DNA of 64,000 nucleotides, taken from Parus major. Lineage: Eukaryota > Chordata > Aves > Passeriformes > Paridae. Positions 54,789 through 64,000 of this stretch are shown piece after piece. The translations under genes and the position numbers were made by a program. The stretch covers positions 8,639,403 to 8,703,402 of the forward strand of contig NC_031768.1 of assembly GCF_001522545.3 (NCBI RefSeq), in the 5' to 3' direction. The notes beneath the pieces are model-generated. The model was not told where the DNA came from and searched no databases. It saw only the letters and a program-made list of their open reading frames with translations. Within the stretch, counting starts at the first letter, position 1; each line of letters opens with the position of its first letter.

Positions 54789-54982
54789 GCCCAGCCGGAC
54801 CGAACCGAGCCCAGCCGAGTTTACCCGAGCCCAGCCGGACCGAACCGAGCCCAGCCGAGTTTACCCGAGCCCAGCCGGACCGAACCGAGCCCAGCCGAGT
54901 TTACCCGAGCCCAGCCGGACCGAACCGACCTCAATCGAATTTACTCGAGCCCAGCCGAGCCCAGCCGAGTTCACCCGAGCCC
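54789..54982. repeat. GC-rich minisatellite, 40-bp unit, about 4.7 copies
   Basis: Three identical 40-bp units start at 54789, 54829 and 54869. A diverged fourth unit starts at 54909, and a 30-bp unit lacking one decamer starts at 54949. Each unit is made of four related decamers (gcccagccgg, accgaaccga, gcccagccga, gtttacccga). It begins directly at the truncated 3' end of a CR1 copy and ends about 100 bases before the CFAP47 ATG. It stays open as Pro/Ser/Arg-rich peptide in one frame, but nothing suggests that it is coding. Confidence 0.95.
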
Positions 54983-55086
54983 GCCCCCTTCTCCTGTTCC
55001 GATTGGTGGGTTTTGGCCTCGCCGCGGCTTTTCCGCCAATCAGCGCCCCGCGTCCGTTGCTAAGCGGCCGCTGGCGGCCGGGAGCC
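54980..55086 (+). promoter_or_regulatory. CFAP47 proximal promoter and 5' UTR
   Basis: About 100 bases between the minisatellite and the CFAP47 ATG. They contain a GC box (cccgcccc near 54,980), an inverted CCAAT box (ATTGG, 55002-55006), a direct CCAAT box (55036-55040), and an RFX-type X-box half-site GTTGCTAAG (55056-55064). There is no TATA box. Paired CCAAT boxes plus an RFX half-site fit a TATA-less ciliary gene promoter. The 3' half of the X-box is poor, so RFX control is an inference. Confidence 0.6.
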
Positions 55087-55248
55087 ATGGCGGAGCGGTG
55101 GCGGGACGTGTGCGGGGTGCGCATTGCCCCGCCCGAGCTGCGCTTCACCAACACGGTCCTGGGGAGCTGCTACCGCGCCGCGCTCACCGTGCAGAACCTG
55201 CGGGCGGACGCCTGCCACCTGCGGCTGCTGCCGCCACGCGAGCCCCAG
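55087..55248 (+). CDS. CFAP47: CFAP47 coding exon 1 (start codon exon)
   Basis: 54 codons starting MAERWRDVCGV and ending PPREPQ, donor CAG|GTGAGG, phase 0. The start ATG lies in a strong Kozak context (gagccATGg, G at -3 and +4), at the beginning of the conserved ASH strand PPELRF. No longer in-frame start is convincing: the upstream frame runs into minisatellite and CR1 sequence. The exon is very GC-rich because it sits in the CpG island. Confidence 0.88.
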
Positions 55249-58200
55249 GTGAGGGCCGGCGGCGGGGGGTGCCCGCGGCCGCTTCTCTGCCAACAGCGGC
55301 CGCGCCGCGTTTGCCTGGGGCCGCGCCTCGCATCGCTCCAGCCTGCGGGAACAGCGGCAGAACGAAGAGAACTCAGAGTTTCCCGGTTCTTTATTCTCCC
55401 AAGGCTGTGAGCAGTTCAGAGACTGCTTCCTTCTTTTTTTAAATCCATACTTTGAGTAGAAAAATGGCTTTCTTTACTACATCAACCTATAACGGTTGAA
55501 CTTCATGACACTGGAAGTCTTTTCCAGCCTTAGTGATTGTGTGATCAAGTCCCTTGTTGGCAACAAATCCTGCTTTGCCTTTTTGGCTGGCTTTGTACTC
55601 TCCAGAATTCATCCTGCAAAAAGTCCACGAGTTCCTCCTAACTTCAGGGAAGCATTGTGTAAAAAGTATTTCGCTGTGGTGTAAACACCAAATCTGGGAA
55701 GTGACGGCTCTCATACCTAATTTCTAAGTTCTATACTTTTAAATTTTTATCTCGAGTAGTCCTCTTGTGGTACTTGCTTGCTGAGAGCTTTCTCAGAAAA
55801 GAGGACGTTTGCAATCTTTTCTCAAGATAATATGATTGCTATTAATAGCATCTGATAAGTTCTAGAAAAGTCATTGCATTGCCAGGCTTTTTAAAGGCAA
55901 ATGCTTCTCTACAATTCTAACCAGTTGAGCCCTTGTAACCTATGTGGCTCCAGCAGAAGCCTCTGTGGTTAGTGGTTTATTGTTTGTAAATTATGACAAA
56001 ATTCAGATGAAAAGATTGGGTAGAACTGGAATCAGGGGTTCAACTGAAGCTGATGTTGCTTTTTGTTCATAGCAGCTTGAAGTATGAATAAATCAGTGTT
56101 GTCATCAATCTGATTTTCAGACAATTGAAGTACCTTGGTAGTGAGGCTTTCTTTTTGAGGGCAAGACTGGCAGCTTGATCCTTATTAAACTGTAGCTGAA
56201 GACTTTTGGTGTGAGCTGGATATTGTTGAGAGTGCTTGATTTTGTAGGGCTGTACTTAGTCTGTTTTGTTTGTTTTCATCAGCCTTATCAATTTTTCATG
56301 TGCTTCAGAAGTGGAAAAGGCAGTCAATTTTAGGAAAGAAAAATGGTTTCTAAATAATAGCTTTATGCTTTTTCCCTCTGTGATTAACTCTTACCTTTTG
56401 CTGTGTACTTTTACGGCACTTTACGTGAGATGACCAAGATGACAGCTAGGGGACAAGATTCCGCTTCACACCCCCAGTTCCAGACAGGTCTGTTGTGTTG
56501 CCTCTTCTCATTCCCAGACCTCGTGTTGCTATCTGTGATTACAAGGCTCTGAAGTGTATGACTCCTCTGAAACACACTCTGGTGCATTACATGCACAGAG
56601 TGCAAACACTGAAAAATATGGCCATACCTAAAACAAAAGAAGTTCCACAGCTTTTTCCTTCAGCTGTTACAGTGCATAGCCAAGAAATGCCTTCCAAGGA
56701 ATAAAGGTCACAAGCAGTTTTCCATAGGCTTCATTGAATGTTCCTAGTATAAAATATTAATTTTGCCTTGTATGCAATGAGTATGCTTGGTTGTTTAATT
56801 CTTTTTAGAGAAGAGATAGATTCTGCACACCTCAGAATTAAAACATGGCTACTCTTTCAATATTGAGCCCATAATCATGATGTGCATGACATAAATTTCC
56901 TTTAGCTGAGTATTTATACGGCTAGGAGGATTCTAAAGGAATAGCAGGAGATGCTGTGGCAATAGAAACAGCAAGTAGTAATTATATTTGCATATTTAAA
57001 GCATAAACTGGAACAGAAAGCTTAGTACTGGGAAGACTGTCTTTAAGAAATAAAAAATATTTAAACTGGACATAAAGAGTGGAATCTCATTGTGCACAGG
57101 GTAATGTGAATTTTAAGGAGACTGAACCACCAGAGGAGCTCTAGGCTTTCCTAGGAATGTGGGAAATGTTGGATTTCCCTCTATATGCTAGTGGATTACT
57201 TATGTCTTTTGTTCAAGGAAAGGTGTGGGATGTGTTTCATTTAAACACATGCTTAATGACAGCAAGTCCAGCATAATTTCTTTGAGAGAGGAAAGAGTGC
57301 TTTCCATCCTTCTGGTCTTTTTCTCTTTCATTTGACTCCCAAGACAGGAAATGCCTTGGGCCTTTCAAGGAGATTTGCAATGAGCAGTGAGACTTTCTGT
57401 TGATGTCAGTCAGACCTAGAGGAAACTCTTACCTGTCCCCTTTTGTGGCTGCTTTGAACTGCGACTTAATCCTTGTTATTTTTTCAGGCACTAAATATAT
57501 TTGTCACTGAGTAATGGCTGATTTAATTTTGTGTTTCTTCAGAAGGATTTTTTTTTTTGTAGCAGTAAGAAAAGCTGGAGCTCTCTTTGAAAGACTAGAA
57601 AATTTTGCTAATTCATTCTTTCTCTTTTCCTGTGAAAAGTCTGAACTTCAAGAAATAGGGAGGTAAAATTATAAAAACCTGCATAGAAATTCATGGTAAG
57701 TTTTAAATCAATCTTTGAATTCTTCTGAAAATAAACTACGTGTATATCCTTCTTAATCTAGAAATGCATAAGAATAATTTTTTTTTTTTTTTTTAATTGC
57801 AGTTTAAATTGATTGTGGAAAATCCAGATAAACCCATTGCATCTGGACTTCAAGTTAAAGCTGTTGTGGAATATACTCCCAAGTGTGTAGAAGATCTTCA
57901 GGATAAACTAACCCTTATAGTAGAAGATGATGTAGTTCATATCCCCCTGCTTGGGTACGATACTGAGAAGTTCATGTGCTGCTGTTAATATTTGCAGATT
58001 AATCTTGCAGAAAGTTTACGTCTGCATGTCAGTTATGGCTTTGTAATTAGTCTGTCAATTGCATGGAAAAAAACCAGTCAGGTTTCTTACAAAAGTAGTA
58101 AGATTTTTCTTTTTTTTCCTAGAGCTGCACACGGGTAGCAAATTTATTGGAGTGATGTCCCTCTAAAATCATAGACAGTCTGGATTTGTAGTTTTGCCTT

Positions 58201-61200
58201 ATTCTGTTATTATTGGTTGTGATAATGTTGATAATTTTGAATGCTGTATTATTAGACAAGTCAACAACTACTCTTAATGTCTTCCCTTTGTACTGAATCA
58301 CTGATATAGAAGATTTTACAGTAATTGTTCATAACAATTGCAAATCTGGATTACCCTGAAACATACGTTGCCTAATTCTAAAAATATGGTGTGTGTTTTA
58401 GAGCAATGTCACTTGTTCAAGGATTTTTGAAAATTTTTATCAGGGTAGTATTGTGAAGGTAAAGCCACTTAGGGTGATAATGCTGTTGGTGACTCCTTTC
58501 TGGAAAGGACTTGCAATAGATGAAGTATTCCATATCTTCATGTGGAAGTGTCTTTTACAGGGGAAATGTTGACAGGCTTTAATAATTCTTTCTTTGTGTG
58601 TTTGGAGAAACAAGTATACTTCATGGTTTCTTTTAATCAGTGTTTTCCAAAATGTATTTTGTGTTATGCAGAAGTAATAAATTCCAGCTTCATGGAAAAA
58701 ACCCAACCAGCAAACCAAAGCAAACAAATAAACCTCACACTGTATTAAAACACTAGCCCCAAACCTTTTGATTTGACTACCTCCTTTTTCCAGGTCTGTA
58801 TCTATTAGAAAATCCCACTGCATTTAGAACATATGCTTATTTCTATCCACTTGGGAAAGGAGATATTTGGATCTTGAGAGGAGAAAAATTTTTGTTTCAT
58901 TCTTCCAGTAAAGCTTCTTGAAAAAATGTCTGGGTACTTGAAAAGTAAAATTTTTACAATAATTTTTGAGTGTACTCTAACTTTTTTAGATGATTCCTAT
59001 TTTTCAATTTTATTTTCCTGCCACATCCTGCTTGTCTTGCATCTTGTCTTTCAAGAATTTACTGTAACTGGTTTTTTTTACATTAGAATTAATTATCAAA
59101 GAGAATTAAATTGAATTCCTGAATAACTGAAATTCCTGAAAGCAAATTCTATCGTGGCATTACTTGGTTCATTTTTTCTTCTCTGTCCCTTCCTTCCCCC
59201 TCCCCTCCCTTTTATGCAGTAAAGAGTATTTGGGCAGGATCTACCTCGCTCAACCAAGGATATTTATTTTTCTTCTCAATTATTCTGTACTGTATGTGAC
59301 ACAGATCAGGAGGTGGAATTGTTCCTGTGTGTTCCTATTTTTGGCTGAGAGGAGACAGACTGCTCTGGTGATGTAAAATTCCAATTGATTTGAAACAGTT
59401 TTATGCCAGACCAGAGGCATCGTTGTATTAAAAATTGGAGTCTTTAAGATACAAGTTTCCTGAGGCATGATCTTTTCATTATGGCTAAAAAGTATTCAAT
59501 ACAGTGATGTCATCTCACTGGCTGAGGTTCTTAAATAAATAAGAAATAGCTCATGGCTTGTGTCATTACCCACTTCTGTCTGTTGTAATAAGTTTTGTTG
59601 AAGTCACATAAAATATGTATCAAACATGAAACTATAAACTGGCATTACTTCTCTGCTTTTAGTTTAGACAGCTCATAATGAATTATGGTGAATTATTTGG
59701 TCTTTATTATTTATGATGCAACTAACTCAGGATAGTTTTACCTAAAGTACTGCTATGAAGTATTTAAAATAAAATAGAATTGTGTGCATTCGATTTTGAC
59801 TAATTGTTTATAGCTATATTGTTTTCAAGTTAGAATACAAAGTCATTAAACAGGCTGATAGATAAGTACCTCTGTTTTAGATCTTCCCTGTGTATGCTGT
59901 AGTGCTGAAGTGAGTTGACAAAACCTTGATAGGAGCACTAGGACAAAAGGAGAACTCATCCACTGGAATTCTTAATCAAATTTCTTTTGAAATGCAAAGG
60001 TATTTTCAAGTTTTGGGAAATACTATGTTGTCTTTTCTCTGCAGATTAATTCCATACTGTGATCTGGAAGTAGAGTCAGAGGTTAATTTTGGTGAAATGA
60101 TTGCAAACAATAAACTAGTTACTAAAGAGATTAGTGTTGCTAACCGTGGAACAACTTCAGGTAAATATTTATGCATTAAATCATAAAAATATTTTTTTTT
60201 ATTTAAAATAGTAATTTTATGCAAGTTAACACTTCAGTGACCTAGTAGCAATAAACTGGAATTTTGGGTTATGCAGGCTGTGAGTATTGTAGCTACAGGT
60301 GTTGCACTTGGCCCACTGTTTGTGTAGCCAGTACTATATTTTCATTTAGGAAAATACAAACACTTTAGAGCTTCAAAAATTTTTTGAATTCTCTACTTTG
60401 GAGTCCCATTTGGAAGATGTAAAAATAATAGTTTGTCATTGCTTTAGTCTGCCCTGCATGGACAGCAGCAAATCATGTGTGCTCTTGCTTTGTGCTTCTG
60501 TGATCCCCAGACCTGTCTCTTGAATAAACTACAAGTTCCCTGAACTTGTCGAGCTAAAATCCTCTGTGATGGGAATTGAATTGTATTTGTTGCTACAAGA
60601 TAATGAGAGGCCTTTTATCTTGCTGCCATAGCTTTTGAAATCCTACACCTTCTACAACAGGCACATCCTTACAATGCTGTGAGCAGCTATTCCAAAGAGA
60701 GTAAGAAACATGGACAAAGGAGCATAAGAATGCTTAAATGATCCAAATAGCCTGTTTGACTGCCTTTTGCACTGGACAAAGTTGCAGACACCTTTCTCCA
60801 GGGGCAGGGTGGCAGCTATGCTGAGTTTCAAACAATAAATTTAAGGCAGTTAATTATTTTTGGTCTTCATTTCTACAGCTGCTCGTTACATTAAAGACTA
60901 TTTTTTTTTTTTTTTTTGCATTAGGCCAAAGTTCTGGGAACATTTGTCTCCTAGATTTTCATATGAAATATTGTACCAAGAGAAAATACATGATTGCAGA
61001 AACTCTGAGTTCCAATATTAAACTCCCCCCCCCAAAAAAAAAATAAATAAAAGAAATTCTGTCTAGATGAAGCAGATTTTTTTTTTCCCATGAAGTAAAA
61101 GGAGAACTTAATGTGGGTGTTTTTCCTAGCCTGTTCATCTTAAAGATGTAGTATGTAGTTTATATAATCAGATCTTTCTCATATATGGTAACTTTCTACT

Positions 61201-63789
61201 TTGAGGAAATTATTATTAGGTAAAGAAAACCTAAAGAGATAACCTACAGTATATATGCATCTACAACTAAGTTGCATGATGATTATTTTTTCATTTAGTG
61301 TAGGGAACTTTGTGGTTGTAAACTCTGTTGCATGATACATGCAGGCTGCATGGTGGAGTTCTATAGGATTAGATGAAAATTAGAAAGAAGGTGATGGTTA
61401 GTAAAGGATGTCTTGGGACAGACAAGGGAAGAGCAGCTGAATCTGTGTTTTGTAAGATCTGTAAATCATAACACAGCAAGTCACAGTAACAGGCAGCACA
61501 TAAATGCTGTGAGCAGGAAGTGCTCTGTGCTGGCCTGAGACACAGGGGTCGTATTTGACCTCTTATTCCATGTAGTAAAGGAGTCCTTTGTTCCTGCTTC
61601 TGATCTCATATCAGAGATTATCTTTTATATGAAATCAGAGTGCATTTTTTGTGCATTTGAAACAATTTCTTTGTGTCCATGAATAATGTCAGATGATTAA
61701 TGTTGTTGGTTAAATACTTTTTTTTTTCACATTTTAAAAATATTTTTATAACCTAGAAATATTTGCAGTTCTCATCTGCAGCATCTTGTGTTGGGTATGG
61801 ACTAAGTCATAGAAGCTCTTGTTACCCTGCAGTATGCACTTAACTTTTTGGCTATTGTAGCTTCTTAGAGCTTTGTTTAACTTGCTGATGTTATTTACCG
61901 CTACTTCATTATATAGTCACTTTAGTTTGGAATGTGAATACCTTTCCTGTTACAATCACAGCTTGCAAAATGGAATTGGACATGTGGGTGTAATAATTAA
62001 AGGAAGCCTGGAGATAATGATTTAGTCTTGCTTGAAAATAGCTAAATAGTAGCTTAATAGTAAAAAGGTTAACTATGTTTCCTGTTTTCATAGGAAGAAA
62101 TACTGCTTGTAAACATCTGCATTATGTGTTGTGTAATGTTAAGTGGGTAATAGAGGCACATAAATCTATAGCTTTATATTGTATAGTATTCTGTTGATTG
62201 CTCTGATTTTCTTTAGGTGTATTTAGAGTAACATATGATGGGGTTGTCCTGCTTAATATAAAACCTACCAGAGGAGTGGTAAAGCCAAAATCTGTAAGGA
62301 AGATTAAAGTGGATATCTGCACAGATGTACCTGGAGTCATCAAAGAAATGATGAAGTGAGTGTATGACTGAAGAAATATGGCTCTATCTGTAAATCCTAT
62401 TTTTGTCTGTTATTAATTCTAGTCTTTACTATGAATGTTTATCTAAAAAACCTAGGTTCCTAAGTGTCAGTTGCTGTCTTTAATATTTAGTTTTATTTAA
62501 TTAAATTGATTATTATATTATCTCCACAGAAAAGTGATTCATAAATTGTATACCTGGCCATGTTAATAAAAATATTTCATAATTTTTAATGATTTGGGAT
62601 GTTTGCACATTTCTCAGAATTATAATAACCAGGAGCTTTTTTATCTTTTATCTTTCTGCACATACTGTGTTCCTTAATTTTCTTAGCTTCTTTAACTGCA
62701 TGTTTTCTTTTAACTTTGTGTTTCAGGAGTCTCAGAAACATTGTGGTGTTCTTTAGTGTATCTTATTTTCACTGGATAGAATGTATTTGTAACACTGGAG
62801 TAGATTGCTTTTAAATGCACACCTTATGGAATCCTATTATCCCAGCATGGTTTGGCTTGGAAGGGACTTTAAAATCCTGTATTTCCAACCCCTCTGCCAT
62901 GAGCAGGGACTTTCCACCAGACCAGGTTGCTCAGAGCCCCATTCAGTCTGTCCCTGAACACTTTCAGTGGTGGGGAGCTCACAACTTCTCTGGGCAATGT
63001 GGGAATAGGGTGTGGTTAATTTTTTGGTTGTTTGGTTTTGGTGATTTGTGGAATTATCAAGATCAAGCTTCCAGGCAGGAACAGCTGCAGCTTTTTCATC
63101 CTTATTCAGATGAACTTCTAGCTCCAGTTCCCTACAAGAAAATTGGCTTAAATTTAAATTTCCACACAAGAGAATATGCTAAAATTGGTATTTAGATACA
63201 AAGATTCTGAGGGGATAAGAGCAGTGTATATTGTCTGTGGACACCTCCTGATTCTTTGCAGATGCCATTCTTACAGTTTCAAAGATTTTAAAAAAGTTAG
63301 AAACCAAACCAAACAAACCCAGAACTCCACCATGAAATGTGTGATTTTTCCTGATTGGTGATATTCCTCTTAAAGCATTGTTAAGGACATCTCACTTAGC
63401 CTGCTCTCCCCCTTAGTTTATTTATGGAAAGCCAGTAATTTGAATGCTTGGTTTGGGTCTCTTTTTTGGCACAGATTCTAATACAAAGCAAACTAACCAA
63501 TCTGATTATTTCTAATGCTTCCCTATGTTACCTGTTGCTGCTTGCTGCTCTTTCTGGAAGAGTGGAGTTGGAAAGTCGTGGCTGCACTGAAGTATGGATC
63601 AAAGGTGTTGTGGTTGAACAAGTTCTTAAAGTTCTTGGAGTGTCTTGTGGAAAAGCACTGAAATGCATTAACTTTGGACCTCTTTACTTTGGAACTTCAA
63701 AGACTGAAAAAATATATTTATACAATGAAAGCTCGGAGTGTGTGGATTGGGTAGCAGTACTGGAAGACAATGCCATTGGAGAAGAGATG
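55087..63789 (+). CDS. CFAP47: CFAP47, 5' part of the gene (coding exons 1-5, continues beyond window)
   Basis: Cilia and flagella associated protein 47, a large axonemal (central apparatus) protein needed for sperm flagella. Five exons (55087-55248, 57803-57954, 60045-60160, 62217-62355, 63561-63789) join in one frame with consistent phases and total 798 nt, 266 codons without a stop. All introns are GT-AG. The product is a chain of ASH/HYDIN-like beta-sandwich segments. Residues 15-22 (PPELRFTN) open the first fold, NFGEMIANNKL in exon 3 opens the second, and INFGPLYFGTSKTEKIYLYN in exon 5 opens the third. The order PQFKL, ASGLQV, VEYTP, IPLLGLIP, VVEQV, VAVLEDNA matches my memory of vertebrate CFAP47; no alignment was run. 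The full protein is about 3,000 residues or more in vertebrates, so most of it, including the CH domain, lies to the right. Another ASH-repeat protein (for example CFAP65 or HYDIN) is possible but less likely. Confidence 0.88.
55249..57802 (+). other. CFAP47 intron 1
   Basis: 2,554-bp intron with a GC-rich first 100 bases, then AT-rich sequence. It carries a short CR1 3' end (55,492-55,548) and a CR1-like 31-bp segment near 56,618. No other coding signal was seen. Confidence 0.75.
55492..55548 (+). mobile_element. CR1 LINE 3'-terminal remnant
   Basis: 'ggttgaacttcatgacactg', then 'gaagtcttttccagccttag' and 'tgattgtgtgat', aligns by eye with the last ~55 bases of avian CR1 (forward orientation). 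It is short and diverged. Confidence 0.65.
57803..57954 (+). CDS. CFAP47: CFAP47 coding exon 2
   Basis: 152 nt, entered in phase 0 and leaving two bases of a Gly codon. It encodes FKLIVENPDKPIASGLQVKA and onward to HIPLLG, completing the first ASH-like fold. The acceptor follows a run of 17 T and then aattgcag. The donor is GG|GTACGA, weaker than the others; it was chosen because only this cut joins in frame to exon 3 and restores the family motif IPLLG-LIP. Confidence 0.87.
57955..60044 (+). other. CFAP47 intron 2
   Basis: 2,090-bp AT-rich intron with small open frames only. I see no repeat family or regulatory element that I can name. Confidence 0.75.
60045..60160 (+). CDS. CFAP47: CFAP47 coding exon 3
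   Basis: 116 nt with acceptor tcttttctctgcag and donor TCAG|GTAAAT. It completes the Gly codon from exon 2 and encodes LIPYCDLEVESEVNFGEMIA and onward to VANRGTTS, the opening strands of the second ASH-like fold. It leaves one base for exon 4. Confidence 0.87.
60161..62216 (+). other. CFAP47 intron 3
   Basis: 2,056-bp AT-rich intron with several homopolymer runs (T run near 60,901, C and A runs near 61,026-61,042). Nothing else was recognised. Confidence 0.75.
62217..62355 (+). CDS. CFAP47: CFAP47 coding exon 4
   Basis: 139 nt with acceptor gattttctttag and donor AA|GTGAGT. It encodes G-VFRVTYDGVVLLNIKPTRG and onward to DVPGVIKEMM, the middle strands of the second ASH-like fold. The two leftover bases join one base of exon 5 to make Lys. 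Confidence 0.86.
62356..63560 (+). other. CFAP47 intron 4
   Basis: 1,205-bp intron containing an antisense CR1 fragment (62,822-63,010). The remainder holds no recognisable element. Confidence 0.75.
62822..63010 (-). mobile_element. CR1 LINE 3' fragment, antisense within CFAP47 intron 4
   Basis: Starts with the inverted CR1 tail ('tggaatcctattatcccagc', 'ttggaagggactttaaaatc'). It continues through 'caacccctctgccatgagca', 'ccagaccaggttgctcagag' and 'cacaacttctctgggcaatg', which match the complement of the avian CR1 3' region in order. Confidence 0.88.
63561..63789 (+). CDS. CFAP47: CFAP47 coding exon 5
   Basis: 229 nt, acceptor in a CT-rich tract ending ctttctggaag and donor ATG|GTAAGG. It encodes VELESRGCTEVWIKGVVVEQ, then CINFGPLYFGTSKTEKIYLY and VDWVAVLEDNAIGEEM. 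It closes the second fold and starts the third. The exon ends in phase 0, and the next exon lies outside the window. Confidence 0.86.
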
Positions 63790-64000
63790 GTAAGGAACTG
63801 CTCTGGTTTTTATTTTAGTTGAAAACTTGTTTTCATTTCTTCTTTTGAATTTTTTATTTCTCAACATTCATCTTCTTGTCTTGTTTACTATGTCATACTG
63901 ATCAATGGGCTTTCTGAAATGTCTGCCCAACCAACACGTTTTTTATTTCAATTTAACCCTAGAATTGAGTTTTTCAATTATTATTTACTAGGAGTTATCA
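63790..64000 (+). other. CFAP47 intron 5, start only
   Basis: AT-rich sequence following the exon 5 donor ATG|GTAAGG. The intron continues beyond the window. Confidence 0.75.

Larger units (their letters stand above)
54780..55345. promoter_or_regulatory. CpG island over CFAP47 minisatellite, promoter and exon 1
   Basis: A dense run of CG dinucleotides in an otherwise AT-rich region, covering the 40-bp minisatellite, the promoter, exon 1 and the first ~100 bases of intron 1. The sharp return to AT-rich sequence near 55,400 marks its right edge. Confidence 0.8.

Noticed and set aside
54329..55063. 244-codon open frame on the plus strand
   Set aside because: It runs through a CR1 fragment and the 40-bp minisatellite into the CFAP47 promoter. 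The long frame comes from repeat units whose length and GC content avoid stops.
57955..57990. Read-through of CFAP47 exon 2 to the TAA at 57,986
   Set aside because: Keeping the intron would add a few residues and stop. The in-frame join at 57,954 to exon 3 restores the conserved IPLLG-LIP motif, so splicing is preferred.
62815..63195. 126-codon plus-strand frame inside CFAP47 intron 4
   Set aside because: It is read through an antisense CR1; the phase of exons 4 and 5 already joins without it.

Overview
The window is nuclear DNA of a bird. It is AT-rich and intron-bearing, has two short CpG islands, and carries about a dozen truncated CR1 LINE fragments whose 3' ends have the typical avian form. 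The recognised gene is CFAP47, which in birds is expected on the chromosome-1 equivalent of human Xp21. The species cannot be named from this sequence.

Layout. (1) Positions 1-18,200 form a repeat-poor block with many splice-like signals on the minus strand. Several short phase-compatible open segments suggest a spliced minus-strand gene starting in the CpG island at about 18,200-19,330, but I could not identify a product. (2) The CpG island holds a 32-bp tandem repeat with splice-donor-like sequence in each unit, an NRF1-like palindrome and a perfect 14-bp stem-loop. (3) Positions 19,600-54,300 are intergenic: CR1 fragments in both orientations, an AT-only microsatellite near 43.4 kb, a 39-bp tandem duplication, an unclassified dispersed repeat, and a few open frames I could not assign. 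(4) From about 54,320 a truncated CR1 runs directly into a 40-bp GC-rich minisatellite. This is followed by a compact TATA-less promoter (GC box, two CCAAT boxes, an RFX half-site) and exon 1 of CFAP47 at 55,087. (5) Positions 55,087-63,789 hold the first five coding exons of CFAP47 on the plus strand, phase-consistent and giving 266 codons. The gene continues past the right edge.

CFAP47 is a large axonemal protein of cilia and sperm flagella built mainly of ASH/HYDIN-like immunoglobulin folds. The part here covers its N-terminal folds. The left CpG island and the CFAP47 promoter are about 36 kb apart and point away from each other, if the minus-strand gene model is right. No tRNA, rRNA, CRISPR or complete autonomous transposon was seen.
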